The notes: generated from the sequence alone by a model not told the origin. Shown: positions 1 through 8,403, numbered from the stretch's first letter. The stretch: 64,000 nucleotides of DNA from JAXFPC01 sp034180005 (GCA_034180005.1 JAXFPC010000028.1:25660-89659), one strand, 5' to 3'. Translations and numbers: made by a program.

Positions 1-2444
1 TCAATGTATTCGCCGTCAAACGCGCGTACCATATTTGTCAGTTCCTGCGTCGTCAGCATCAACGCCGGATGAATATTATCACAGACGTAATTACATACAC
101 GTGCAAGCCGCTCTCTCACAGCAACGTCCGCGGCTTTCATAAAATCAAGCTGCAGCGGCGCTTCCGGATCTTCGAAGTCATGCTCTTGCAAGACTGTGAT
201 TACTGTTCGGCACTGTTCATTAATGCGGTCGATCAGAGCACCGTTTGTAATCCCCAACGGTTCGTAAAAACTTCCGCTGTTTTGCGTCAGTTCATAATAA
301 TCACATCCATACAGTTCCGCTACAGTGTTATTAAGACTGGGAACATCTCCGTTAGCCAACCTGGTAAGCAAAAGCAAATATTCCACCAGCAGATCATTTT
401 GAGGTTGCTGCCCCAAAATGTGCAACCCCACATGAACTTCCATATTTTTCAAATCCGTTATATAGTTATGCAGAGCGAGTACGTATTCACTGAAAGGTTT
501 CTCTTCATCATAAGCCACTTCATTCTGCAAATTTGCCTCAGCAGCTTTAGCTTTAACCATTTCCTCAAGATGATTTACATTCTCGGGCTGTGTCCTCTTA
601 AAATGAAGGTACTCCTCCATGAGTTTTTCCAATTCTTCCAACTCATCGTAGACACCGCTGCGTGATTGCGGCGCAGGCAAATGTTCAATAAGGCAGGCCG
701 CCCCTCGCCGCTTCGCCTGGATACCTTCTCCGGTAATAGTTATGTGATACGGATAGATGTTCACAAGCTCACCCAAGGCAAGGTCGGGGTAGCAAGTACA
801 ATCCAAACCAGCATTTTTCCCCGGCAGCCACTCCAAAGATCCGTGCGTTCCGATATGAGCGACAGCGTCCGCCTGCCACACATCTCTTATCCAGTGATAA
901 AAAGCTAAATAATGATGAGTTGGCGCGCAAAATGGAGAATGATATATTTTGGAAGGATCTTCTCCAAATCCTCTTGGCGGCTGAACAGTGACAAAAATAT
1001 TGTCATACACAGCTCCCGGTATAAGAAGCTGACCGTCGTACACCATCACACTTCCCGGAGCCGCACCCCAATCTTTTATCATCTGGCGCTGAACCGCATC
1101 CTCAAATCTGGAGAAAAATTTTTCATAATCTTTGCCGGACAACTTTTGCGCAGCCTGCAGTTGAGCTTCAGTAAGCATACTTCTGTCGTTGGTGGCATTT
1201 GCCGTAAGTTCTCTGATAAATTCTGCTCCGTCCTCAGGCACGCTGCCCACTCTATAGCCTTGTTCCTGTAGCAAACGTAAAAGTCTTCTTACACTTTCAA
1301 TAGTATCCAAGCCGACGGCACTGCCGATATTTGAATTACGCGGCGGATAATTGTGAAATATTACAGCTATTTTTTTCAGCTGATTTTGTTTGCGCCTTAA
1401 AGTCGCCCACTTACGCGCTTTGCTTACCATGCGGTTGATTCTTTCCGATATCGGCATATAACGCACGTCACCGTTTGCCAACACTTGCTTGCAAGCTACC
1501 GGCACGCCGTGTATGGCTCCGTCAAACTCAGGTAAAGCGACACTTATAGATATCTCCATGGCATTCATGCCTTCAAGATTTTCTTTCCATTCCTCGTAGG
1601 GAGCTATAACAGTGTACGCCTCCAGGACGGGTACATTCCATTGTTTCAAAAAATCTAACGGCAGCGAGCCTCCTCCCGTCCATGAAAATTTCATCGTATT
1701 CAGAAGTACGTCAATTACTGAAATACCCTGGTCGGCAAAAAATTTCAGAAAAACTTCCTGCAAAGACGGCATGCCTATCTCCGTGTTGGGCATACCGTTG
1801 CTGAAGACGCAAATTGCGTTCATCCCTTGCGCTTCTATCTCTTCTATTATTGCTGTTTGATACTGTAAATCTTTCCAAACCCACTCATCCCTGTAAAAGA
1901 TAACTCCTACGTTAGGCTTTCCCTTCGCACAAAAATCTCTTTGATAAGCAGACAGGTCAGTGTACACCTTTGACGCACGCGGATGAAAAATCCCGCACCA
2001 ATGAATAGGATCGGCAGCTGGAATTTCCGCTTCGTTCCCACTCAAAAGCGCTTCAATGTACAACCACATATTGTAATAATTCAACTCACCACCGAAAGAA
2101 GCATAGGCTCTGATACTGTTTAAATGTTCTTCCGTAATACCGCCGCTAATCTCACCGTCACTAGAGCCGCTCGCATCAACGTAAAAGCGACGCTTGTTAC
2201 GCTGCAAAAACTCTACTGCTTTTTTCATAAACGGCGTATCCAACCCGGTCCCCATCCACTTTACCATAACAAAATCGGCTTGCTGCAAATTCCGTTTCAA
2301 ATTACCATCCCACTTTGTATCAGCCGTGAGCCAAAAACAGGCACATTCTTGACTTAAATTTTCCTCTCTTTGCAGACGTTCCATGGTTTGCTGCATAACT
2401 CCCAGACGCCTTATCACGTTAGTTAAAAAAATTATTTTTGACAC
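1..2444 (-). CDS. cobN: CobN/BchH-type metal chelatase large subunit, 3' end outside window
   Basis: Open from a GTG at 2444 to the window edge with no stop, so about 814 N-terminal residues are visible out of the roughly 1,200 usual for the family. GTG is chosen because a strong GGGGGAG ribosome site lies just upstream. The protein has the family block HIGTHGSLEWLPGKNAG near residue 529. Known family role: the large, tetrapyrrole-binding subunit of cobalto/magnesium chelatase, which inserts metal together with AAA+ partners; none of those partners is in the window. It lies 43 bases behind a substrate-binding lipoprotein gene, so the two are probably one operon. Alternative: CobN-like HmuS proteins of anaerobes remove metal from haem and also sit beside substrate-binding proteins. 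Family assignment is sure; the exact substrate is not. Confidence 0.88.
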   Translation of the reverse strand, partial: MSKIIFLTNVIRRLGVMQQTMERLQREENLSQECACFWLTADTKWDGNLKRNLQQADFVMVKWMGTGLDTPFMKKAVEFLQRNKRRFYVDASGSSDGEISGGITEEHLNSIRAYASFGGELNYYNMWLYIEALLSGNEAEIPAADPIHWCGIFHPRASKVYTDLSAYQRDFCAKGKPNVGVIFYRDEWVWKDLQYQTAIIEEIEAQGMNAICVFSNGMPNTEIGMPSLQEVFLKFFADQGISVIDVLLNTMKFSWTGGGSLPLDFLKQWNVPVLEAYTVIAPYEEWKENLEGMNAMEISISVALPEFDGAIHGVPVACKQVLANGDVRYMPISERINRMVSKARKWATLRRKQNQLKKIAVIFHNYPPRNSNIGSAVGLDTIESVRRLLRLLQEQGYRVGSVPEDGAEFIRELTANATNDRSMLTEAQLQAAQKLSGKDYEKFFSRFEDAVQRQMIKDWGAAPGSVMVYDGQLLIPGAVYDNIFVTVQPPRGFGEDPSKIYHSPFCAPTHHYLAFYHWIRDVWQADAVAHIGTHGSLEWLPGKNAGLDCTCYPDLALGELVNIYPYHITITGEGIQAKRRGAACLIEHLPAPQSRSGVYDELEELEKLMEEYLHFKRTQPENVNHLEEMVKAKAAEANLQNEVAYDEEKPFSEYVLALHNYITDLKNMEVHVGLHILGQQPQNDLLVEYLLLLTRLANGDVPSLNNTVAELYGCDYYELTQNSGSFYEPLGITNGALIDRINEQCRTVITVLQEHDFEDPEAPLQLDFMKAADVAVRERLARVCNYVCDNIHPALMLTTQELTNMVRAFDGEYI

Positions 2445-2487
2445 GCTTCTCCCCCGTTCTCAGACAGTATTTATTTCTAATGATGCT

Positions 2488-3486
2488 TTAATTGTTCCGA
2501 AACCGTTTCTCCTGAGACTTGAAAGCTTCAGGATACACCGCCCTAGCTATATTTTCTACGGCATCTGTGTAATGATGACTTGCAACATACCTGTATCTGT
2601 CCGAAACAAATTTCACTTGTTTCATTTTTACAGCTTTCAGTTCCGCGTAGGCCGGATCATTTAGAATATGCTTGGCATAATCTACCGCATTATTCTTACC
2701 ATTGTAATTCCATGTGGGAAGTAGCAACATATCCGGATTGCAAGCAATTATCTTCTCCTTGCCGATAACCGCGTCTTGTTCAAAAATACTCTGTTCCGAC
2801 ACGGCATTTATAACACGGGCACGTTTAAGCATATCGTCAAACAACTGCCCTCTTCTTCCTATGGGACCTGAAAAAGAAAAGGCAACAACACTTTTTCTTG
2901 AACTCCGAGCAACGCCTGCTAAAATTCCATCCAACCATTCCAAATGTGAATCCATTTTTTGTACTAAAAGTTCTCCGGCTTCCTTTTCGGCAACAGCAGC
3001 CGCTACAGCCATCACTTTTTCTTTGACTTGCCGGTAATCTTTGGGACTGGATGCAACAAATACCGGTATCCCGACAGCTTCAATACTATTTATTAAGTCT
3101 CCGTCAGTTGCAACGGAAGCAAGAACCAAATCAGGCTCCAATCTCACTATTTGCTCGCAACTTCCGCAAGCTCTGCACCCCACAGCGCCGGCAACTTCTT
3201 TGCTTATAAAAGTAATCTCCTGATCCCCGGCCCATTTGCTGAAAGCTACGATTCTTTTCAGAGGAACCAATGCAACTAAAATTTCATCTGTTCCATAAGT
3301 AAGAGAGACAATTCTTTGAGGTTTTCCGCTAAGCCTTACAGCTTCACCTCTGGCATCGATAACTTCATATGGCGGAAAGGTACCTGATGATCGAGTTTTT
3401 AAATGACTCTTATTACTGCACCCGGAAAAAATAAAAACTGTCAACAAAAGAATGCAGATAATAATTTTATTGTAAAAACGCAGCAT
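2488..3486 (-). CDS. ABC-type substrate-binding lipoprotein (BtuF/FecB/HmuT class)
   Basis: 332 residues. A hydrophobic signal ends in the lipobox FSGC (Cys23), so it is a membrane-anchored lipoprotein. A periplasmic-binding fold of the BtuF/FecB type follows, with the family blocks RIVSLTYGTDEIL (about 58-70) and LEPDLVLAS (about 116-124). Such proteins deliver corrinoid, haem or siderophore to an ABC importer; the permease and ATPase are not nearby. Oddity: where most relatives have a Pro-Ser before the EKIV-like helix, this one has Cys104-x2-Cys107-x2-Cys110, a possible metal or haem ligand set. ATG has AAGGTGG upstream. It probably heads an operon with the CobN-type chelatase, suggesting tetrapyrrole or cobalt handling. 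The ligand is not determined. Confidence 0.82.
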   Translation of the reverse strand: MLRFYNKIIICILLLTVFIFSGCSNKSHLKTRSSGTFPPYEVIDARGEAVRLSGKPQRIVSLTYGTDEILVALVPLKRIVAFSKWAGDQEITFISKEVAGAVGCRACGSCEQIVRLEPDLVLASVATDGDLINSIEAVGIPVFVASSPKDYRQVKEKVMAVAAAVAEKEAGELLVQKMDSHLEWLDGILAGVARSSRKSVVAFSFSGPIGRRGQLFDDMLKRARVINAVSEQSIFEQDAVIGKEKIIACNPDMLLLPTWNYNGKNNAVDYAKHILNDPAYAELKAVKMKQVKFVSDRYRYVASHHYTDAVENIARAVYPEAFKSQEKRFRNN

Positions 3487-4023
3487 ACTACCACCTTAAA
3501 TATTTATTAAAAATATAGACCAAGTACCGTATATTTTAAACCATATTCCTGGTATATGCTCAAGTCATTTTATATATAAAATATGTCCGGATAAATGACA
3601 GTAACACCTTATGAACAATACGAGCAAAACCATCATTCTCATCCAAAAGCTTTCTGCCGAAATGCTCAAATAAAAAGGATGCTTCCTGCAAAATGCAGAA
3701 ATACATCCCAAAAATATTATCGCTATCCAATTACGGAGCATAATGTATCAAGTTTTCCCTTTATACATCGAATACGGATCTATTATCACCATATTTGATG
3801 CAAACATTATCGCAAATAAGGTACAGAATATCCTTCCTATCCTTTAAACAGAAAGAATTTTTAAAAAGATGCATCACCGGTGAGTAGTGAAACTTAAACT
3901 ACTTACGCATATTTTACCAACTTATACCATGTCCAAAACATGCCCGCCGCGACCGCTAAATTTCCAAGCATTGCGGTGAGTTTCTCCGGCTTTTATTTTG
4001 CTTATTAAATAATTTCTTCCGCC
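3487..4023. other. AT-rich intergenic region with palindromes, no convincing gene
   Basis: About 540 bases between the lipoprotein gene and the terminator of the zinc-ribbon gene. It holds two palindromes upstream of the lipoprotein gene: an imperfect CATATTCCTGGTATATG (about 3542-3558) and a perfect ATTTTATATATAAAAT (about 3567-3582). Further on are small hairpins (AGTAGT...ACTACT near 3884-3904) and a possible 22-codon peptide listed separately. I looked for a cobalamin riboswitch (B12 box, GCCACTG) ahead of the lipoprotein-cobN operon and did not find one. A TTGAGC followed 17-19 bases later by TTTAAA/TAAAAT on the minus strand is a weak promoter candidate. Confidence 0.5.
3903..3971 (-). 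CDS. Possible 22-residue membrane micropeptide
   Basis: A short minus-strand frame starting ATG-CTT-GGA encodes a hydrophobic, Trp-containing peptide (MLGNLAVAAGMFWTWYKLVK then YA) with a basic end, which would span a membrane once. The reading frame extends a few codons further upstream (KPEKLTA) to an in-frame stop, so it could equally be the C-terminal remnant of a lost membrane protein. The possible ribosome site GGAG is 12 bases from the ATG, which is too far for a good site, and it lies just after the terminator of the upstream gene. I do not recognise it. Low confidence. Confidence 0.2.
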   Translation of the reverse strand: MLGNLAVAAGMFWTWYKLVKYA

Positions 4024-4058
4024 AAAATAAAAACAGGTACAGTGTAAACTGTACCTGT
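4024..4058 (-). terminator. Intrinsic terminator of the zinc-ribbon gene
   Basis: Perfect 11-bp stem ACAGGTACAGT / ACTGTACCTGT with a 4-base loop, followed on the minus strand by TTTTTATTTT. It ends the 4087-4374 transcript. Confidence 0.9.
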
Positions 4059-4086
4059 AATTTCTGTGTAATCCGAAGCGACGAGA

Positions 4087-4374
4087 TTAATCTCTGTGTG
4101 CGTTGAAGCACTCGCGGCAGTAAACCGGACGATCATCGGAAGGACGGAACGGAACCATGGTGTCCTTACCGCACTCAGCGCAAGTAGTAGCAAACATCTC
4201 GCGTTGCGGACGATCGGAAGAACCGCCCATACGTTGTTTGCGAGCTTGACGGCAAGCCGGGCAACGACGAGGTTCGTTGGTAAATCCTTTTTCTTCGTAG
4301 AACTCCTGCTCGGAAGCGGAGAATACGAAATCGCTGCCACACTCGCAGCAGTTTAATGTCTTGTCTTCTTTCAT
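4087..4374 (-). CDS. Zinc-ribbon protein, CxxC-x-CxxC type
   Basis: 95 residues. Four cysteine pairs are visible: the NCCECG cluster at the N-terminus, RRCPACR near residue 38, TTCAECG, and VYCREC near the end. This resembles the small zinc-ribbon families (zf-trcl/CxxC type) common in Bacillota, of unknown role, often suspected to bind RNA or protein. ATG at 4374 is preferred over an ATG seven codons earlier because GGAGTG lies 8 bases upstream of it. It is a single-gene unit: it has its own strong promoter, a leader of about 130 bases and its own terminator. No enzymatic residues are seen. Confidence 0.75.
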   Translation of the reverse strand: MKEDKTLNCCECGSDFVFSASEQEFYEEKGFTNEPRRCPACRQARKQRMGGSSDRPQREMFATTCAECGKDTMVPFRPSDDRPVYCRECFNAHRD

Positions 4375-4510
4375 TGTTAAATCACTCCTAATCATAGATC
4401 ATACCCCAAAGAACGCGTAACTTGTTACCACTGCTCCCCTATGTCGTCTACGATTAGAAGGATAGAAGAAGTTTGTAACCATAACGAAACCGCTGAGATA
4501 CACTGACACA

Positions 4511-4539
4511 AGTATATACTACAGTATTTGAAAAGTCAA
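4511..4539 (-). promoter_or_regulatory. Strong sigma-A type promoter for the zinc-ribbon gene
   Basis: Minus strand TTGACT, 17-base spacer, TATACT. The start site would fall near 4504, leaving an untranslated leader of about 130 bases before the ATG at 4374. Confidence 0.8.
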
Positions 4540-4624
4540 TGCCTGTGCGTAAAATAGTTTCTCGACGCAGGCGCAGCAAAATAAATCTATATGGACAACG
4601 ATACGCATATTTTGAAATCAAATA

Positions 4625-5245
4625 TCAGATGTTTTCCGCTCTCGGCACAAAATGAAAATCATTTATCATGTCTGTAGACATCAACCCGTCATATACGTTT
4701 ATTCCGGTAACCGAAACATTATGAATGTTTATTCTCCACAAATTGTTGAGAGGCATACCTAAAATTCCGCACAAATTAAGTCTGATGATACCACCGTGAG
4801 AAACTACGGCGATATTATCACCGGAGCCATGCCATTTAATAATTTCCTGTAACGCCGCGTCGCTTCTCTGTTTGGCCTGAGCAAATGACTCACCGTTGGG
4901 CGGCAAACACTCTCCGGGTCGAGTGAAAAAATCATGAAGCGAGTCAGGCCATCTGCGTTCAATCTCATCGTAGCGTAAGCCTTCCCATTCGCCGAAACAT
5001 ACTTCCTCCAAACCGTCGTGAGGAAGGTATGACATATTTTTAGCTCCCGCTAAAACGGCAGCGGTCATCTTTGCTCGCAACAACGTACTGCTGTATATGG
5101 CATCAATTTGCACATCTTTCATAAATGTAGCTAAAGCTTTCGCCTGCAGAAAACCCTCCTTGTTTAACGGGGTGTCTATTCTTCCCTGAAAACGTTTTTC
5201 GGAATTACCGGAAGTCTGTCCATGCCTTATAAGATATATCCTCAC
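4625..5245 (-). CDS. cobC: Alpha-ribazole (alpha-ribotide) phosphatase, histidine phosphatase family
   Basis: 206 residues with the phosphohistidine motif RHGQT at residues 7-11 and the second His in VVSHGG. In cobamide synthesis CobC removes the 5'-phosphate of the alpha-ribotide (or of the cobamide phosphate) at the end of nucleotide-loop assembly. The fold alone cannot be told from other phosphoglycerate-mutase-like phosphatases; the assignment rests on being last in the cobU-cobT-cobS-cobT-like-cobC operon. GTG start with AGGGG 8 bases upstream, overlapping the end of the preceding gene's coding sequence by signal only (2-base gap), so it is translationally close-coupled. Confidence 0.85.
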   Translation of the reverse strand: MRIYLIRHGQTSGNSEKRFQGRIDTPLNKEGFLQAKALATFMKDVQIDAIYSSTLLRAKMTAAVLAGAKNMSYLPHDGLEEVCFGEWEGLRYDEIERRWPDSLHDFFTRPGECLPPNGESFAQAKQRSDAALQEIIKWHGSGDNIAVVSHGGIIRLNLCGILGMPLNNLWRINIHNVSVTGINVYDGLMSTDMINDFHFVPRAENI

Positions 5246-5247
5246 AG

Positions 5248-6036
5248 TTACTGCCCCTTTTTCTTCTGTTCGTGCAGTGAAAATTCTTTCATTTCAGCGT
5301 GAACGCCCGCTTCCTCAAAAGTTTCCATTTCTTTATAAGCTCTTAATCCGGCATCGAACAAAGTGAAAGCCATCGCAGCTCCCGCTCCGGCTCCATCGGA
5401 AATTTCAAGTCGCAGCGATGCGGATAATCCCAAATTTTCCAGAAGATTTTCCATTCCGCTCTCCTCACTTACGTGACCTGCAAACAAATAATCTTTAATA
5501 TGAGCAGTATATGTCACAGCCTGCACAGCGGCCATACAGGTGGCTTTACCGTCAAGAACTACAGGAATCTTCATTGCTGCAGCCTGAAGCATCCCTCCGC
5601 ACATTGCAGAAACAACGTTGCTTTGCTCCGACAGGCTTCCGAAGCCGAGTAACTCAACAGCATGCTTTCTTACCAACTCTTGAACCAATGCAGCGCCTTC
5701 ATTCAAAGCATCCTCCTTATTGTCCGACGTGACAACGATCGGATATACGACAGCGGACGTTTCTTCCGCCAAAACATTTACAGGAAGTTTTCCAGCCATT
5801 ATTTGCTCAACGGTAGCAGCTTGCTGTATATCGCACCAAACCAGAAGCATTTTCTTCGGATAATCAAGTTCGTTTTTATCAGTTTTTTCTACGATGCCTG
5901 CATATCTTGATGTCATTTCCTCCAACTTGGCAAGCGATCCGAGAGGCTTTATCAATTGGTCAAATCTTTCTTGCGCTTGATGAACGTACTTTTTATCTAT
6001 GGGATTAATTTTTTCCACTATTTCTTCTATATGCAT
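5248..6036 (-). CDS. Short CobT-family subunit lacking the catalytic Glu (ArsB-like)
   Basis: 262 residues, about 75 shorter than CobT. The N-terminal CobT block (KPLGSLAKLEEMTSRYAGI) and the C-terminal nucleotide-binding half are kept. The central segment with the GDHG motif is missing, and the catalytic loop that reads GEGTGA in the full-length neighbour reads GAGAGA here, so the general-base Glu is replaced by Ala. It cannot be an ordinary stand-alone CobT. Sporomusa ovata ArsAB is a known heterodimer of two CobT-like proteins that transfers phosphoribose from NaMN to phenol or p-cresol, and this gene would be the non-catalytic partner. ATG with AGGAGA upstream. An alternative is a scaffold or regulatory subunit of a benzimidazole enzyme. 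The family is clear; the phenolic specificity is inferred. Confidence 0.75.
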   Translation of the reverse strand: MHIEEIVEKINPIDKKYVHQAQERFDQLIKPLGSLAKLEEMTSRYAGIVEKTDKNELDYPKKMLLVWCDIQQAATVEQIMAGKLPVNVLAEETSAVVYPIVVTSDNKEDALNEGAALVQELVRKHAVELLGFGSLSEQSNVVSAMCGGMLQAAAMKIPVVLDGKATCMAAVQAVTYTAHIKDYLFAGHVSEESGMENLLENLGLSASLRLEISDGAGAGAAMAFTLFDAGLRAYKEMETFEEAGVHAEMKEFSLHEQKKKGQ

Positions 6037-6045
6037 AACATTCTC

Positions 6046-6786
6046 CTAAAATTTCAAAATATAAAAAAGACTGAGAAGATACACAACCATTCCGCACTCA
6101 GTCAAAAAACCGTAAGTGTCTCCGGTCAGACCGCCAAGTTGACGACTGATGTAAAACGCCACTGCCTGGCAAAGCAAAAAAGTTATCCCTGCGGCATATA
6201 CATACGGTAAACCGAAACAAGACAAAATAATCGCGCAGCTGAAAAAGGCAACGTAAGTATAAACAGGTTTTGAATACTGCTTGAACATATGCCCTATACC
6301 TGTTTTACGAGCATAATCATGATGAACGATATAACTTACCATAAAAGTTCTCGTCGTCGTGTACGCACACACTAAAGCATACGTCAGAACATTTCCCTCA
6401 ATAACCATGTAACACGCCACTTTCAGAAGCACCAATACGAACAGCGCTATCACTGCGTTGGCGCCGACATGACTGTCTTTCATGATTTCAAGCATACGCT
6501 CACGTTCTCTGGCGCTGAAAATTCCATCGGACGTATCCATATACCCATCGTACATCAGACTCCCGATAATTAAAATTTCCGCCAAAATAAGACCCGCCGA
6601 ACGAAGCACGGACGGAGTCTCAGCCGCAAGCATCAAAAAATTTGCACCGGACATCAACATTCCCATCATCAATCCCGCAAACGGGAAATAAGGAACGCTG
6701 CGACTGAAATCATCCTCGCGCCAATCACTTCTTCCGGAGAAACGTATTCTGCTCAAAAATTCCAGACAGGTAATAAAATCGCGCAT
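6046..6786 (-). CDS. cobS: Adenosylcobinamide-GDP ribazoletransferase (cobalamin-5'-phosphate synthase)
   Basis: 246 residues, usual family length, polytopic membrane protein. It joins adenosylcobinamide-GDP to the alpha-ribotide to make the complete cobamide. The acidic motif DGYMDTSDGI near residue 79 corresponds to the Mg2+-binding DG/DxxDG signature of CobS. It starts 4 bases after the cobT stop, with AGGTG 5 bases ahead of the ATG, and lies between the two CobT-family genes, so all should be co-expressed. Confidence 0.93.
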   Translation of the reverse strand: MRDFITCLEFLSRIRFSGRSDWREDDFSRSVPYFPFAGLMMGMLMSGANFLMLAAETPSVLRSAGLILAEILIIGSLMYDGYMDTSDGIFSARERERMLEIMKDSHVGANAVIALFVLVLLKVACYMVIEGNVLTYALVCAYTTTRTFMVSYIVHHDYARKTGIGHMFKQYSKPVYTYVAFFSCAIILSCFGLPYVYAAGITFLLCQAVAFYISRQLGGLTGDTYGFLTECGMVVYLLSLFYILKF

Positions 6787-6790
6787 TGGG

Positions 6791-7798
6791 TCACCTGCTT
6801 AATTTATTGTAAACATTTATGGCAGCCTGCAACACCGGAATGGCCAGGCTTGCTCCTGTTCCTTCTCCAAGACGCATACCCGCGTCAACAATCGGCATCA
6901 GCTGCATTTCTTCCAGCATTTTTTTGTGTGATATGTCGCTGCTTAAATGTGAGCAAAACATGTAATCACGACTGTTGCTGTTGATACCGTAGGCTATCAA
7001 AGCTGCAGCGGTAGCATTGACACCGTCCACCATTACCGGCACTTTATTTTTGGCGCATCCTAAAATTACGCCGGCAAGTCCGGCGTGATCATATCCGCCA
7101 ACCTTGCAAAGCACATCCAGCGCGTCGCCCGGCTTCGGTTTGTTGAACGTCAGTCCGTCTACCACAACCTGCCGTTTCACTTTCATGCGCTCGTCATTGA
7201 TACCGCTTCCGCGCCCCACGGTCAAAGCGGGATCTATGCTCAGATACGCGCTGGCTATGGCTGCTGTGGAAGTAGTATTACCAATTCCCATCTCACCGGT
7301 GTACAGCAGACCGTAACCTTCAGCGATGAGTTCTTCCGCAACTTTTATACCTACATTGATAGCTTGTTCCGCCTGCCGCTCCGTCATGGCCGGTCCTCGG
7401 GTAAAGTCTTCCGTTCCCCAAGCTACTTTGTTATGACGCACGTGATCAAACTGACTTAAATCAAAAGCCGTTCCCACATCAACCACAAAAACATCCGCTC
7501 CGGCATGTCTGGCCAAAACGGTGGCTCCGGCAGTTCCACGTCTGTAACCGTTGATCATCTGCATCGTAACTTCCTGCGGATACGCGCTGACACCATATTT
7601 GGCTATCCCGTGGTCGCCGCACATCAAAACCATGGCTGCCCGAATATTTTCCGGCAGATCTTTTCCGGTGATGGCAGCATACTTAATCGTCATTTCTTCA
7701 AGCTTACCCAAGCTTGCTCCGCATTTCGGAATTTTCTTCCAATTATCGCGCACTCTTTCCGCGCACTCATTTGAAAGAGCAGGAATATCTATTTTCAT
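6791..7798 (-). CDS. cobT: Nicotinate-nucleotide:lower-ligand phosphoribosyltransferase (CobT/ArsA)
   Basis: 335 residues, near the usual 340-356. It makes the alpha-ribotide of the cobamide lower ligand from NaMN. Visible motifs: LGKLEEMTIKYAAI near 30-43, CGDHGIAKYGVSAYP near 85-99, the glycine-rich TGEMGIGNTT near 167-176, and the catalytic loop GEGTGA near 313 with the general-base Glu. It has a short CobT paralogue two genes downstream, so it is probably the catalytic half of a heterodimer like ArsAB rather than a homodimeric CobT. Lower-ligand choice (benzimidazole or phenolic) cannot be read directly from the sequence. Good AGGAG site 9 bases before ATG. Confidence 0.92.
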   Translation of the reverse strand: MKIDIPALSNECAERVRDNWKKIPKCGASLGKLEEMTIKYAAITGKDLPENIRAAMVLMCGDHGIAKYGVSAYPQEVTMQMINGYRRGTAGATVLARHAGADVFVVDVGTAFDLSQFDHVRHNKVAWGTEDFTRGPAMTERQAEQAINVGIKVAEELIAEGYGLLYTGEMGIGNTTSTAAIASAYLSIDPALTVGRGSGINDERMKVKRQVVVDGLTFNKPKPGDALDVLCKVGGYDHAGLAGVILGCAKNKVPVMVDGVNATAAALIAYGINSNSRDYMFCSHLSSDISHKKMLEEMQLMPIVDAGMRLGEGTGASLAIPVLQAAINVYNKLSR

Positions 7799-7830
7799 GA
7801 AATCATTCTCCTAACAATATTTTTTTAGCG

Positions 7831-8403
7831 CTAAGTAAATTTAAAAGCATTTTTTTTAACGTCAACAGCTTGACCTGCCACACATAAATACACTTCATCA
7901 GCAGCCTCGGCAACGCGCTGATTTACCCATCCTGCCAAATCTCTGTACTCCCTGGCCATAGCGTTTTCCGGCACGATACTGCTGCCGACCTCGTTCGTTA
8001 CGAAGACGACTATCTTGCCGCTGTTCCTTGCTGCAGCTATAAGAGAATCTATTCGGCGATACAAAACGTCGCATTTTTCAAGCACGTTTCCCTGCAGCGG
8101 TTCTTTACCGTAGAGCAGATTGGCCATATAAATCGTCAGACAATCAAAAAGCACCGCGCCGCTCTCTTCGGGAAGCTTCGCAAAAATTTTTTCCGCTTCA
8201 TAAGGAGCTTCGTAATTTAACCATCTGCCGTTATCCCGACGCGCCCTATGTATTTTAACGCGCTCTTCCATTTCTTCGTCGAAGATTTCACTGGTAGCAA
8301 GATAACTGCATTTTTCCGCATAATGCAGTACGTAGCGCTCGGCAAACTCGCTCTTGCCGCTGCGAGCTCCGCCGGTAACCAATACGATTCTGCTGTCATT
8401 CAT
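7831..8403 (-). CDS. cobU: Adenosylcobinamide kinase / guanylyltransferase
   Basis: 190 residues. The N-terminal P-loop GGARSGKSEFAE (about 9-20) and the internal CLTIYMANLL and FVTNEVGSSIVP segments are typical of CobU. It phosphorylates adenosylcobinamide and transfers GMP to give the CobS substrate. Start taken at ATG 8403 with AAGGG 9 bases upstream; an in-frame GTG three codons earlier overlaps that site. It is the first gene of the cob operon and begins 46 bases behind the glmS stop, with no room for a riboswitch. Confidence 0.93.
   Translation of the reverse strand: MNDSRIVLVTGGARSGKSEFAERYVLHYAEKCSYLATSEIFDEEMEERVKIHRARRDNGRWLNYEAPYEAEKIFAKLPEESGAVLFDCLTIYMANLLYGKEPLQGNVLEKCDVLYRRIDSLIAAARNSGKIVVFVTNEVGSSIVPENAMAREYRDLAGWVNQRVAEAADEVYLCVAGQAVDVKKNAFKFT

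Noticed and set aside
69..2357. Several plus-strand open frames (60-198 codons)
   Set aside because: They are antisense to the continuous cobN frame, which shows clear family motifs throughout.
3565..3741. 58-codon minus-strand frame with hydrophobic stretches upstream of the lipoprotein gene
   Set aside because: No usable ribosome site, and its end runs through the AT palindrome; probably chance in AT-rich DNA, though a decayed membrane gene cannot be excluded.
3595..3798. 67-codon plus-strand frame in the intergenic region
   Set aside because: No family, no ribosome site, composition of AT-rich spacer.
3903..4010. Possible riboswitch (GCCGGAGAAACTCACCGC on the minus strand resembles a B12 box at first sight)
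   Set aside because: The other cobalamin elements (GCCACTG, GGTGAAAATCC) are missing, and it is 400 bases from the next gene.
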